A DNA stretch of 64,000 nt from JADJEK01 sp052034255 (GTDB taxonomy: Bacteria; Planctomycetota; B15-G4; JADJEK01). Under the pieces are notes generated by a model. That model was not told where the DNA came from and did no database searches. It saw nothing but the letters and a program-made list of their open reading frames with translations. The stretch covers positions 1 to 64,000 of the forward strand of contig JBPOIU010000017.1 of NCBI GenBank assembly GCA_052034255.1. The letters are read 5' to 3'. The number at the start of each line of letters is the position of its first letter. Within the stretch, counting starts at the first letter, position 1. The position numbers were made by a program, and so were the translations under genes. Positions 41,411-47,910 of the stretch are shown piece by piece.

Positions 41411-41455
41411 CCGCCCCTTTCGTCCCGCGTGTGCGGATTCGGCACGGAAGCTGCC

Positions 41456-42238
41456 ATGTTCCCCATCCTGTTCCAGATCGGCGACTTCAAGCTCCACGCG
41501 TTCGGCGTGATGGTCGCGCTCGGATTCCTGGCCGGGCTGTGGTTCGCGACGAAGGAAGCTCGCCGCACCGGGTTGGTGACCGAGGCCGTCGTCAACGACC
41601 TGTTCTTGTGGCTGATCGTCGGCGGCATCGTCGGCGCGCGCTTGCTGTACGTCGCGATCCACTGGGAGAAGGACTTCGCCGAGGAACCGATGCGCATCTT
41701 CCAGATCTGGAAGGGCGGCATCGTGTCGGTCGGCGGCTTCTTCGGCGCGTTCTTCTTCGGCTGGATCTTCTGCAAGAAGAACAAGGTCCGCTTCCTCGAC
41801 CTCGCCGACGTCTGCATGCCCGGAGCGTTGCTCGGCCAAGCGATCGGCCGCATCGGCTGCTTCCTCGTCGGCGACGATTACGGGCGGCCGGCGCCGGGCC
41901 TGCCGTGGGCTGTCACGTTCCCGAAGAATCCGGACTCGCTGCTGCCCGAGCGCTGGCAGGGCGTGCCCCTGCATCCGACGCAGCTCTACATGCTGCTGAA
42001 GGCGTTCCTGATCTTCCTGGTGCTGGCGTGGGTCGCGTAGCGCCCGCGCTTCGCGGGCCAGGGGGGGTTCGTCGCGCTGTTGCTCTATCCGATCGGCCGC
42101 TGGATCTGCGAGATCTACCGCGGGGACGAGGCCGAGCGCGGGATCTGGTACGGCCTGTCGACCGCCCAATGGACGCTGATCCCGGTGTTCGTGCTCGGGC
42201 TCGTCCAGTACGTGCGCGGCGCTCGCCGTTCGGCGTGA
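41456..42238 (+). CDS. lgt: Prolipoprotein diacylglyceryl transferase frame with in-frame TAG at codon 195
   Basis: Lgt attaches diacylglycerol to the lipobox cysteine of prolipoproteins in the inner membrane. Residues 1-194 give the N-terminal helices and GRIGCFLVGDDYGRP. A TAG codon at 42038-42040 interrupts the frame. The same frame then continues for 65 codons with RPRFAGQGGFVALLLYPIGRW, EIYRGDEAERG and the last helix, ending at TGA 42236-42238, for 260 codons in all. The part after TAG contains the conserved C-terminal arginine region, so the 194-residue product should be inactive. A 7-bp hairpin starts one base after the TAG. Readthrough, a suppressor tRNA, a sequence error and real gene loss are all open. 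Confidence 0.85.
42042..42058 (+). other. Hairpin directly after the lgt amber codon
   Basis: GCCCGCG at 42042-42048 and CGCGGGC at 42052-42058 pair perfectly around CTT, starting one base after TAG. It lies inside conserved coding sequence and is followed by a run of seven G. In GC-rich DNA such a stem can arise by chance. Confidence 0.45.
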
Positions 42239-42248
42239 ACGCCGGCGC

Positions 42249-42650
42249 TCACCGCGACGTGGCGGTACGACGCTCGGGGCGCAGCCGCGAGAAACGATCC
42301 AACAACCGCCGCAGCGCCTTGAACAGCTCCAGCGCGTCGAGAGGCACCGTCAGTTGCGCGAACACGCCGGCACGGCGGCCGTCGACGCGGCGCAACGCGA
42401 GGTTCGCGGTCTGCGAGAACGCGATCAGCGGCAGGTCGGCCGCCAGGCGCTCGATGTCTTCCCACAGCACGTCGACCGAGCGCTGACCGCTCTCGATCGG
42501 CACGATCCCGAAGTCGTAGCGCCGGCGCCGCAGCATCGCGCGCCCCTCGTCGACCGACGTCGCGTCGACGTCGATCGCGCCGAACGCCCGTAGGGCCGCG
42601 ACCACGGGGTCGCGGACTTCCGGATCATCGAGAGCGACGAGACAACGCAT
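42249..42650 (-). CDS. Receiver-like protein lacking the phosphoacceptor
   Basis: 133 aa with the size and start of a receiver domain (MRCLVALDDPEVRDPVVAALRAFG), keeping the acidic pair Asp8-Asp9. At the place of the phosphorylated aspartate it reads YDFGIVPIESG, with no Asp. It is probably a pseudo-receiver that works by binding. The start at 42650 follows a GAGGTGT-like site. It is divergent from the RNase HII-like gene. Confidence 0.6.
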   Translation of the reverse strand: MRCLVALDDPEVRDPVVAALRAFGAIDVDATSVDEGRAMLRRRRYDFGIVPIESGQRSVDVLWEDIERLAADLPLIAFSQTANLALRRVDGRRAGVFAQLTVPLDALELFKALRRLLDRFSRLRPERRTATSR

Positions 42651-42726
42651 GGAGACACCTCGACAGCGAGCGGGACAATCGTTTTCCTCTCGGCTCACGC
42701 CCCGGGTGTCTTGAGGACCAATTCGC

Positions 42727-43698
42727 GTGATCCAGGCGGGAATCGACGAAGCTGGCTACGGACCGCTGCTCGGACCGCTGGTCACGGCGCTCAGCGCGTT
42801 CCGAACGCCGCGGGCGTCGAATCTCTGGGGAGCGCTCGCCGACGTCGTCCTGCGCGAGCCCGACCCCTCCGATCCGACCAGGATCGCCGTCGCGGATTCC
42901 AAGCTGATCTACCGGGCGGGCCACGGGCTCGCCGAACTCGAGACGTCGGCGCTGGCGTTCTGCGCGTTCGCGCATGGTGGTGCGCCGCCCGCGACGGTTC
43001 GTGAATTGCTCGAGCGGCACGGCGTCGGCGCGCCAACGCCCATCGACTCGTTGCCGTGGTACGCGGAGGCGATCGATCGCTTCACGCTGCCGCTGGTCGC
43101 GGCGCCGGAGCGCGTCCGAGCCGTCACCGAGCGGCTTCGCGTCGCCGCGTCGCGCGCGCGTGTCGAGCCCGTCGCGCTTGCGGTGCGTGCGGTCTTGGAG
43201 AACGACTACAACGACCAGTGCTCACGGCTGCAGAGCAAGGCTCGCGTGTTGTTCTGCGCGAACGTCGACCTGCTCGAAGCGCTGCTCGCGCGCGCCCGCC
43301 AGCCGGCGGAGCGCGTGCGTGTGCTGTGCGATCGGCACGGCGGGCGCCAGCACTACGCGGACCTGCTGCAGGTCGCGTTCCCGATGCGCGCCGTGACCAC
43401 GAAGCGCGAGTCGGCGCCGCGGTCGTCGTACACGGTCGGGACCGGCGACGACGCGTTCGACGTCGAGTACGCGATCGGCGCCGAGGCCTTGGCGTTCGAA
43501 GTCGCGCTGGCGTCGATGCTCGCGAAGTACCTGCGCGAGCTGTTCGTCGAAGCGCTCAATCGATGGTTCGTCGCGCGCGTGCCGCACCTCACGCGCACGG
43601 CCGGGTACTACACCGACGGGCTGCGTTTCCTCGGGGACCTCGAGCGCGAAGGCGCGCTGTCGTCCGACGAGCGCATTCGGTTGGTGCGCGTGCGATGA
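42727..43698 (+). CDS. RNase HII-like protein
   Basis: 323 aa. The N-terminal IQAGIDEAGYGPLLGPLV reproduces the RNase HII active-site block GIDEAGRGPLAGPVV, with Asp and Glu of the catalytic set. IAVADSKLI matches the DSK block, and LCDRHGGRQHYADLL may supply a later aspartate. It is about 100 residues longer than a typical RNase HII, and the canonical Arg of DEAGRGP is Tyr. A specialised ribonuclease H-fold protein is likely; RNA/DNA-hybrid cleavage is unproven. The GTG start has TTGAGGA upstream. Confidence 0.7.
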   Translation: MIQAGIDEAGYGPLLGPLVTALSAFRTPRASNLWGALADVVLREPDPSDPTRIAVADSKLIYRAGHGLAELETSALAFCAFAHGGAPPATVRELLERHGVGAPTPIDSLPWYAEAIDRFTLPLVAAPERVRAVTERLRVAASRARVEPVALAVRAVLENDYNDQCSRLQSKARVLFCANVDLLEALLARARQPAERVRVLCDRHGGRQHYADLLQVAFPMRAVTTKRESAPRSSYTVGTGDDAFDVEYAIGAEALAFEVALASMLAKYLRELFVEALNRWFVARVPHLTRTAGYYTDGLRFLGDLEREGALSSDERIRLVRVR

Positions 43699-43781
43699 CG
43701 CGCGCGGAGCTCGTGCGGTCGCCGCGAACGGTGTTTCGGAGACGATGCGCGGCCACGCGCGCAACCACGGAGGATCGAGGG

Positions 43782-44789
43782 ATGAGTGCGTTCACGCGTT
43801 TCGTCGGCGGCTTGTTGATGGCGGTCGGAATGACCGGTTGCGGCGCGTTCGACGGGTGGCTCGATCACGGCGAGCCCGAACTCGTGATCAAGGACGGCGC
43901 GGCGCAGCGCGACTTCCGGTTCACGTACGTCGCGAACCTGCCGAAGGCGCCCGCGGGAGCGAAGCGGCTCGATCTGTGGTTGCCGTTGCCGTCGTCGACG
44001 GCGGCCCAGCGCGTGACCATCGAGGACATCGCGACGCCGGTCGCGTACGGGCTCGCGACCGACCCCGCCACGGGCACGCGCATGATCCACATGACGTTCG
44101 CGGACGACGCGCTGCGCGAGACCTCGATCGCCATCACGTGCCGCGTCCGCTCGATCGAGCGCAAGCGCGACGACGAACGCTCCGCGTTCACGGATGCCCC
44201 GAAGCCGCGCGACCTCATGCCGGACGCCTTGGCGCCGTGGAACGCCGGACCGGAAGCAATGGCGAAGGCCGCGGCCGGGCCGACCGAGGATCCGCTCGAA
44301 GCCGGCCGCGCGTTCTATCGCGCCGTACTCGACCACATGCGGTACTCGAAGGACGGCACGGGTTGGGGACGCGGCGACGTCACGCACGCGTGTTCGGCCG
44401 GGTTCGGCAACTGCACGGACTTCCACTCGTTGTTCATCGCGATGGCGCGTTCGCGAGGGATTCCGGCGCGCTTCATCATGGGCTTTCCGCTGCCCGAGAC
44501 GCGCGGCAGCGGCGAAGTGAAGGGGTACCACTGCTGGGCCGAGTTCTGGGTCGACGGCATCGGCTGGGTCCCCGTCGACGCGTCGGAGGCCGACAAGCAC
44601 CCCGAGCTCGCCGACTACTACTTCGGTTCACTGACGGCGGATCGCGTCGCGTTCACGCAAGGCCGCGACCTGACATTGGTGCCGCCGCAGCAAGGCCCGC
44701 CGCTGAACTTCTTCATCTACCCCTACGCCGAACTCGACGGCGTCCCGTTCGACGGGGTGACGCGGTCGTTCGCCTTCGAAGACGTGTGA
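43782..44789 (+). CDS. Transglutaminase-like lipoprotein
   Basis: 335 aa. The signal sequence ends in VGMTGC (lipobox Cys20). The transglutaminase-like triad is Cys211 in GNCTDFHSLFIAMARSRGIPARF, His250 in GYHCWAEFWVDG and Asp266 in WVPVDASEAD, all with normal spacing. In bacteria such domains usually act as proteases or amidases outside the cytoplasm. The ATG at 43782 has a strong GGAGGATCGAGGG site upstream. It follows the RNase HII-like gene by 83 bp. Confidence 0.82.
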   Translation: MSAFTRFVGGLLMAVGMTGCGAFDGWLDHGEPELVIKDGAAQRDFRFTYVANLPKAPAGAKRLDLWLPLPSSTAAQRVTIEDIATPVAYGLATDPATGTRMIHMTFADDALRETSIAITCRVRSIERKRDDERSAFTDAPKPRDLMPDALAPWNAGPEAMAKAAAGPTEDPLEAGRAFYRAVLDHMRYSKDGTGWGRGDVTHACSAGFGNCTDFHSLFIAMARSRGIPARFIMGFPLPETRGSGEVKGYHCWAEFWVDGIGWVPVDASEADKHPELADYYFGSLTADRVAFTQGRDLTLVPPQQGPPLNFFIYPYAELDGVPFDGVTRSFAFEDV

Positions 44790-45209
44790 CCGGGCGCGTG
44801 CACTGCCCACCGGGGTTCAGGTACGCCTTCGCGTGGCCAAGCAGCCCGTTGAAAAAGCCTGCCGGCATTCGGCCGGCTGCGAACGAGCATGGCTTCGTTG
44901 CGGCTCCTCGCCGTACTTCGTTTCAATACGCCTCGTCGCCGCGCCTCGCCCTGCTCGTTCTCGCTCGCCCGACTGCTCGGCAGGCTTTTTCAACGGGCTG
45001 CAAGGCACGCCGTCGGCCCGCCCGGCGAACTCGACCGCGAGCACTGCTGAAACGCCCGCGCATTCGCGCGAATCCGCCGGAGTCCAAGCTCAAGACGCAC
45101 GCATCCGCCCGCCGAAAGGTGCTGCGGTGGAAGGCGTCATGTCCCAACTCCGATTCCGGCGCGTTCCCCGTGCGCGTGGTCTCTCTCCCCGACGAGTTGC
45201 ACGAACCGC
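44790..45209. other. 420-bp gap holding a MITE-like palindrome
   Basis: Apart from the 161-bp inverted-repeat element listed separately, the gap shows no gene. Its right third should contain the promoter for the PAS-domain gene, but no element is clear. Confidence 0.4.
44841..45001. mobile_element. MITE-like element with 24-bp perfect terminal inverted repeats
   Basis: Arms 44841-44864 and 44978-45001 are perfect inverted repeats beginning GCAGCCCGTTGAAAAAGC. They enclose about 113 bp of non-coding GC-rich sequence with smaller inverted repeats. The AAAAA/TTTTT core and the size suggest a non-autonomous transposable element or dispersed palindrome. No clear target-site duplication is visible, and there is no second copy in this window. 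A two-way terminator after the transglutaminase gene is the alternative. Confidence 0.5.
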
Positions 45210-46001
45210 ATGACTCAGCCGATTTCGACTCCGACCGACGAGCTCGCCGCGGACGACGCGCGCGCAGTGCTCGATCAGGCGCCGTGCGCCGTGTTCGTGC
45301 GACACGCGAGCGGTCGCGTGCTGTACGCGAACGTCAGCGCGCGCACGTCGCTCGGGATCGACGAGGCGGCGCCCCTGTCCGAGCTCACGCTGACGCGCTT
45401 GGTCGGCGAGGGCGAGCGCCGGAACGAACGCCAAGCCGCGTTCCTCGCGCTGTATCGGCGCGAGCCGCGCGCACGCATCGACGCGAACACGCAACCGCTG
45501 AGCGCTGACCGCGAAGCCTTGTTCGTCACCGACGAGCGCACGCTGACCCGCGACCCGCCCGAGCCCGGCAGCCGCCGTCGGTTCATGACCACGCGCGTCC
45601 TGGCGGCCGACGTCGTGCGCCGCGTGCGGCGCCACGCGGGCAAGGTCGCGACCGAACCGGTTCGCGCCCAGCATCGCCTGCAGCGCGGACTCGAGGGAGC
45701 ACGCCTCGTCCAAGTCGACCCGGTCGGCATCGCGCAGCTCGTGCTGTCCGGCATCCTCCTGCTCGCCGAATCCGACAGCCCGTGCGCCGGAATTCAGTTC
45801 GCGCTCGTCGGCCTGCAGTTGCGCATCGTCGTCGAAGGTGAGCCGTCCCGCGCCGCCGGCATCTTCCCGGACCTCCGCCGCCAGACCGCGCTCCTGCGCT
45901 CGATCCGCCCCATCCTGTCGGAGCACGACGCCACGTTCTCGGTCGAGCGCGACAAGCGCGGCAGCCGCCGCGTCGTCGTCAGCCTTCCCCTCGCCAGCTG
46001 A
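45210..46001 (+). CDS. PAS-domain protein with degenerate histidine-kinase-like C-terminus
   Basis: 263 aa. Residues about 15-125 form a PAS domain (LDQAPCAVFVRHASGRVLYANVSAR). The rest resembles a reduced kinase module: VRRVRRHAGKVATEPVRAQH stands where the His box would be, and VSLPLAS ends like an ATPase domain, but no N, G1 or G2 box is recognised. It is probably a non-catalytic signalling protein. The weak ribosome site leaves the exact start open. Confidence 0.5.
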   Translation: MTQPISTPTDELAADDARAVLDQAPCAVFVRHASGRVLYANVSARTSLGIDEAAPLSELTLTRLVGEGERRNERQAAFLALYRREPRARIDANTQPLSADREALFVTDERTLTRDPPEPGSRRRFMTTRVLAADVVRRVRRHAGKVATEPVRAQHRLQRGLEGARLVQVDPVGIAQLVLSGILLLAESDSPCAGIQFALVGLQLRIVVEGEPSRAAGIFPDLRRQTALLRSIRPILSEHDATFSVERDKRGSRRVVVSLPLAS

Positions 46002-46034
46002 CCAAGCCCCGCCCCGGACCGACCCGCCCGGCCA

Positions 46035-46145
46035 CTAGGGGTGACCGTACGCGTCCAGGCACATCGGTTGTCCGTCCGGGCACATCAGTGACACCGACCC
46101 CGCCGCGCCGTGCGTTTGCGACGCCCCGAACGCAAGCCGGAACAT
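46035..46145 (-). CDS. Possible 36-aa peptide
   Basis: An ATG-to-TAG frame on the minus strand ending MCPDGQPMCLDAYGHP, with two cysteines eight residues apart. GGGGAGA lies upstream but rather far from the start, and codon third positions are GC-rich as in real genes here. It overlaps no other gene and could be chance. I do not recognise it. Confidence 0.2.
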   Translation of the reverse strand: MFRLAFGASQTHGAAGSVSLMCPDGQPMCLDAYGHP

Positions 46146-46182
46146 CCCGCCGCGAAGCCCATCTCCCCTCTTTTCTTCCGTC

Positions 46183-46198
46183 CGACCACCGCTAGGAT
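46183..46198 (+). promoter_or_regulatory. Promoter-like 16-mer upstream of tRNA-Asp
   Basis: CGACCACCGCTAGGAT ends 31 bp before the tRNA, placing TAGGAT where a -10 would be expected. It is identical to the copy upstream of lgt. TTTTCT about 16 bases upstream of TAGGAT is a poor -35. Confidence 0.5.
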
Positions 46199-46229
46199 TC
46201 CCGCCCTTCCGCGCGATCGAACGACGTGC

Positions 46230-46307
46230 GGGGGTGTAGCTCAGTTGGTTCAGAGCGCTAGCCTGTCACGCTAGAGGTCGCGGGTTCAAGTCCCGTCACC
46301 CTCGCCA
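46230..46307 (+). tRNA. tRNA-Asp (anticodon GTC)
   Basis: 78 bases with encoded CCA. The acceptor stem GGGGGTG pairs with CACCCTC, allowing one G-U pair. The anticodon stem CTAGC/GCTAG closes the loop CTGTCAC with anticodon GTC. The T arm contains GGTTCAAGTCC, and the discriminator base is G as usual for Asp. The 3' part from 46260 on is the left attachment repeat of the integrated element, and the tRNA stays intact. Confidence 0.95.
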
Positions 46308-47601
46308 CTTTTGAAGTCGCAACCCCGCGCACAGTGTCGCAACTGGCGCGGGGTTGTGCGTTTTCGGGGGGAGCGGATTCGCCAGGCGTCGCATCGCGTC
46401 GTGCGGTGACTGCAGCACCGTCTGCAGCACGGAACTGCAGCACCGTGTGCAGCAGCCCGTCGCCGTCCCCGGTCCCCGTCGCGCGCTGCGCCTCGGATTT
46501 GCCGGCATCGGTCGCGATGTCGGGGAGCTTCGCCAGCGCGGCCGCCGTGTCGACGAGTTGCAGCGCGGTGTAGTGCTTCAGCGTCGTGCGGTAGTCGCCG
46601 TGGCGCATGAGGCGTTGCGCGAGTTGGGGAGCGATGCCTTGGAGCGCCAAGCGGGTTCCCAGCGTCGTGCGGAGCGCGTGCAGGTCCGCCGTGCGTCCTT
46701 CGGCGTCGACGAGCGGGATCTTCGCTTCGACGAAGTCCGCGCGCCGGTCCTCGTTCGTCACCGCGACCGGGAACACTCGTGCGCTCGGGAGCGCGTTCGT
46801 AGGACGCATGGCCTTCAACGCCGCCGCGAGCTGTTCGTGCATCGGGAGAACGTCGGTGCGCTTCGACTTGCCGTCGCGGATCGTCAGCGACGCCGCTGCG
46901 AAGTCGACGTCGCCCCACGTCAGCCCGACCAAGTCCCCGCGACGAAGCCCGGCATGGATCGCCGCGAGGTACCACGCGGCACGTCCTCGCGCTTCGGCAA
47001 CCCCGATGAGGCGTCCGAGTTCCTCCGACGTCAACGCGCGCCGGACCTTGCGACGGTCCGCGTTCTCGTCGAGCTTCGGCACGAGTCCGCTCAGACGCTT
47101 GTCGGGGGTCAGTCCATTGCGCTCCGTCCACGCCACGAACGCGATGATGTCAGCCCGATGCGCGTTCACGGTCCGCGCGCTGACCGCCTTCCGCACGGTC
47201 GCCTTGGCATCGTTCAGCTTCGGCACCGTCAGCGAGCGCAGGAAACGCGACACGGCTTCCGCCGTCACCTCGGACAGACGCAGCAGCTTCGAGTCGTCGA
47301 GAAAGCGCGCGAGGTGCAGGCGCTTGTTCTCGACGTGGAGTTCGTCCATTCCCGCCGCTTGGCAGTGCGCGAGGTAGTTCTCGACGTGAGTCGCCAGCGG
47401 GGTTCGTTCCCCGGTCGCGAATCCGTCCGCGCGTGCGTCGATCACCCCTTCGCGTCGAAGCGCGGCCTCGGCTTCGAGCTTCGCGAGGATGCGTTCGGCC
47501 GCGCGCCGGTCGGAAGTCTTCGTCGAGACCTGCCGTCGATCGCCCGCGCCGTCAAAGAACTGTGCGACCCACTGTTCGCCACGCTTGAAGAGGGTTCCCA
47601 T
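46258..47601 (-). CDS. int: Tyrosine recombinase integrase
   Basis: 447 aa in the integrated state. The N-terminal part has the short arm-binding fold (MGTLFKRGEQWVAQF) and a SAM-like core-binding domain (about 65-165). The catalytic residues are Arg220 in GLRRGDL, a lysine in GKSKRTD (245-247), His308 and Arg311 in LHALRTT, His334 in RHGDYRTT, and nucleophile Tyr344 in LKHYTAL. Residues 413-447 are encoded by the attL repeat and the stop codon is formed by antisense tRNA sequence just outside it. The ATG follows the XRE stop by one base with AAGGAGT upstream, so the two are coupled. Confidence 0.93.
   Translation of the reverse strand: MGTLFKRGEQWVAQFFDGAGDRRQVSTKTSDRRAAERILAKLEAEAALRREGVIDARADGFATGERTPLATHVENYLAHCQAAGMDELHVENKRLHLARFLDDSKLLRLSEVTAEAVSRFLRSLTVPKLNDAKATVRKAVSARTVNAHRADIIAFVAWTERNGLTPDKRLSGLVPKLDENADRRKVRRALTSEELGRLIGVAEARGRAAWYLAAIHAGLRRGDLVGLTWGDVDFAAASLTIRDGKSKRTDVLPMHEQLAAALKAMRPTNALPSARVFPVAVTNEDRRADFVEAKIPLVDAEGRTADLHALRTTLGTRLALQGIAPQLAQRLMRHGDYRTTLKHYTALQLVDTAAALAKLPDIATDAGKSEAQRATGTGDGDGLLHTVLQFRAADGAAVTARRDATPGESAPPENAQPRASCDTVRGVATSKVARVTGLEPATSSVTG
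46260..46365. repeat. attL, 106-bp direct repeat
   Basis: Identical over 106 bp to 57051-57156. It covers the tRNA-Asp sequence from the anticodon stem to the CCA end plus 58 bp with the tRNA terminator. The sequences outside the repeats differ at once on both sides. Confidence 0.95.
46321..46355 (+). terminator. tRNA-Asp terminator hairpin, inside attL
   Basis: A 10-bp perfect stem (46321-46330 with 46346-46355) followed by GTGCGTTTTC, 13 bp after the tRNA CCA. It lies within the 106-bp repeat, so the right end of the element carries a copy at 57112-57146. Confidence 0.65.
46410..46457. repeat. CTGCAGCAC repeats near attL, candidate integrase arm sites
   Basis: CTGCAGCAC occurs at 46410, 46422 and 46435, and a related GTGCAGCAGCCC follows. 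The last pair, CTGCAGCACCGTGTGCAGCAGCCCG, has a near-match by attR. They lie within the integrase coding region, 45-95 bp from the repeat. Confidence 0.45.
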
Positions 47602-47602
47602 C

Positions 47603-47812
47603 TCAGGACTCCTTCCGGCTCTTCGGCTTTCGCTTCGCCACGAGTTCCAAGCCAAGTTCCTTCGCGAGCGCATCGATCGTCCGTGTCGTCACGTCGAGGC
47701 CGGACATGAACCGGGACAGTCCGCCTTCACTCACACGCGTTCTCTTGCAGAGTTCGTATCTCGATATGCCGCACCCACGGATGATCTGCCGCAACTGATC
47801 GCTCACCTTCAT
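47603..47812 (-). CDS. XRE-family transcriptional regulator
   Basis: 69 aa. A single helix-turn-helix (residues about 5-60): MKVSDQLRQIIRGCGISRYELCKRTRVSEGGLSRFMSG matches the Cro/CI-type domain of XRE regulators. The C-terminus is basic. It is directly upstream of and coupled to the integrase gene, so it probably represses its own promoter and controls integrase level. An upstream ATG at 47851 would add 13 residues, which are not typical of the family. Confidence 0.82.
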   Translation of the reverse strand: MKVSDQLRQIIRGCGISRYELCKRTRVSEGGLSRFMSGLDVTTRTIDALAKELGLELVAKRKPKSRKES

Positions 47813-47910
47813 GATCGCACCGTATCCGAGTACCTGCGAATTGTAAAGCATTGGCCGACTTCAACCGTCCCAAGAGTCTCAACCGACCAAGCGTCTCAGC
47901 GTGCCGAACG

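Larger units (their letters stand above)
41043..41455. other. 413-bp divergent gap
   Basis: The gap between fabZ (minus) and lgt (plus) is long for this chromosome. It holds a minus-strand intrinsic terminator and the shared promoter-like 16-mer, both listed separately. No protein frame looks real. A small RNA on the minus strand ending at the terminator is possible. Confidence 0.4.

Noticed and set aside
42038..42067. Frameshift in lgt caused by the run of seven G
   Set aside because: The frame is unchanged across the run, and the only interruption is the TAG before it.
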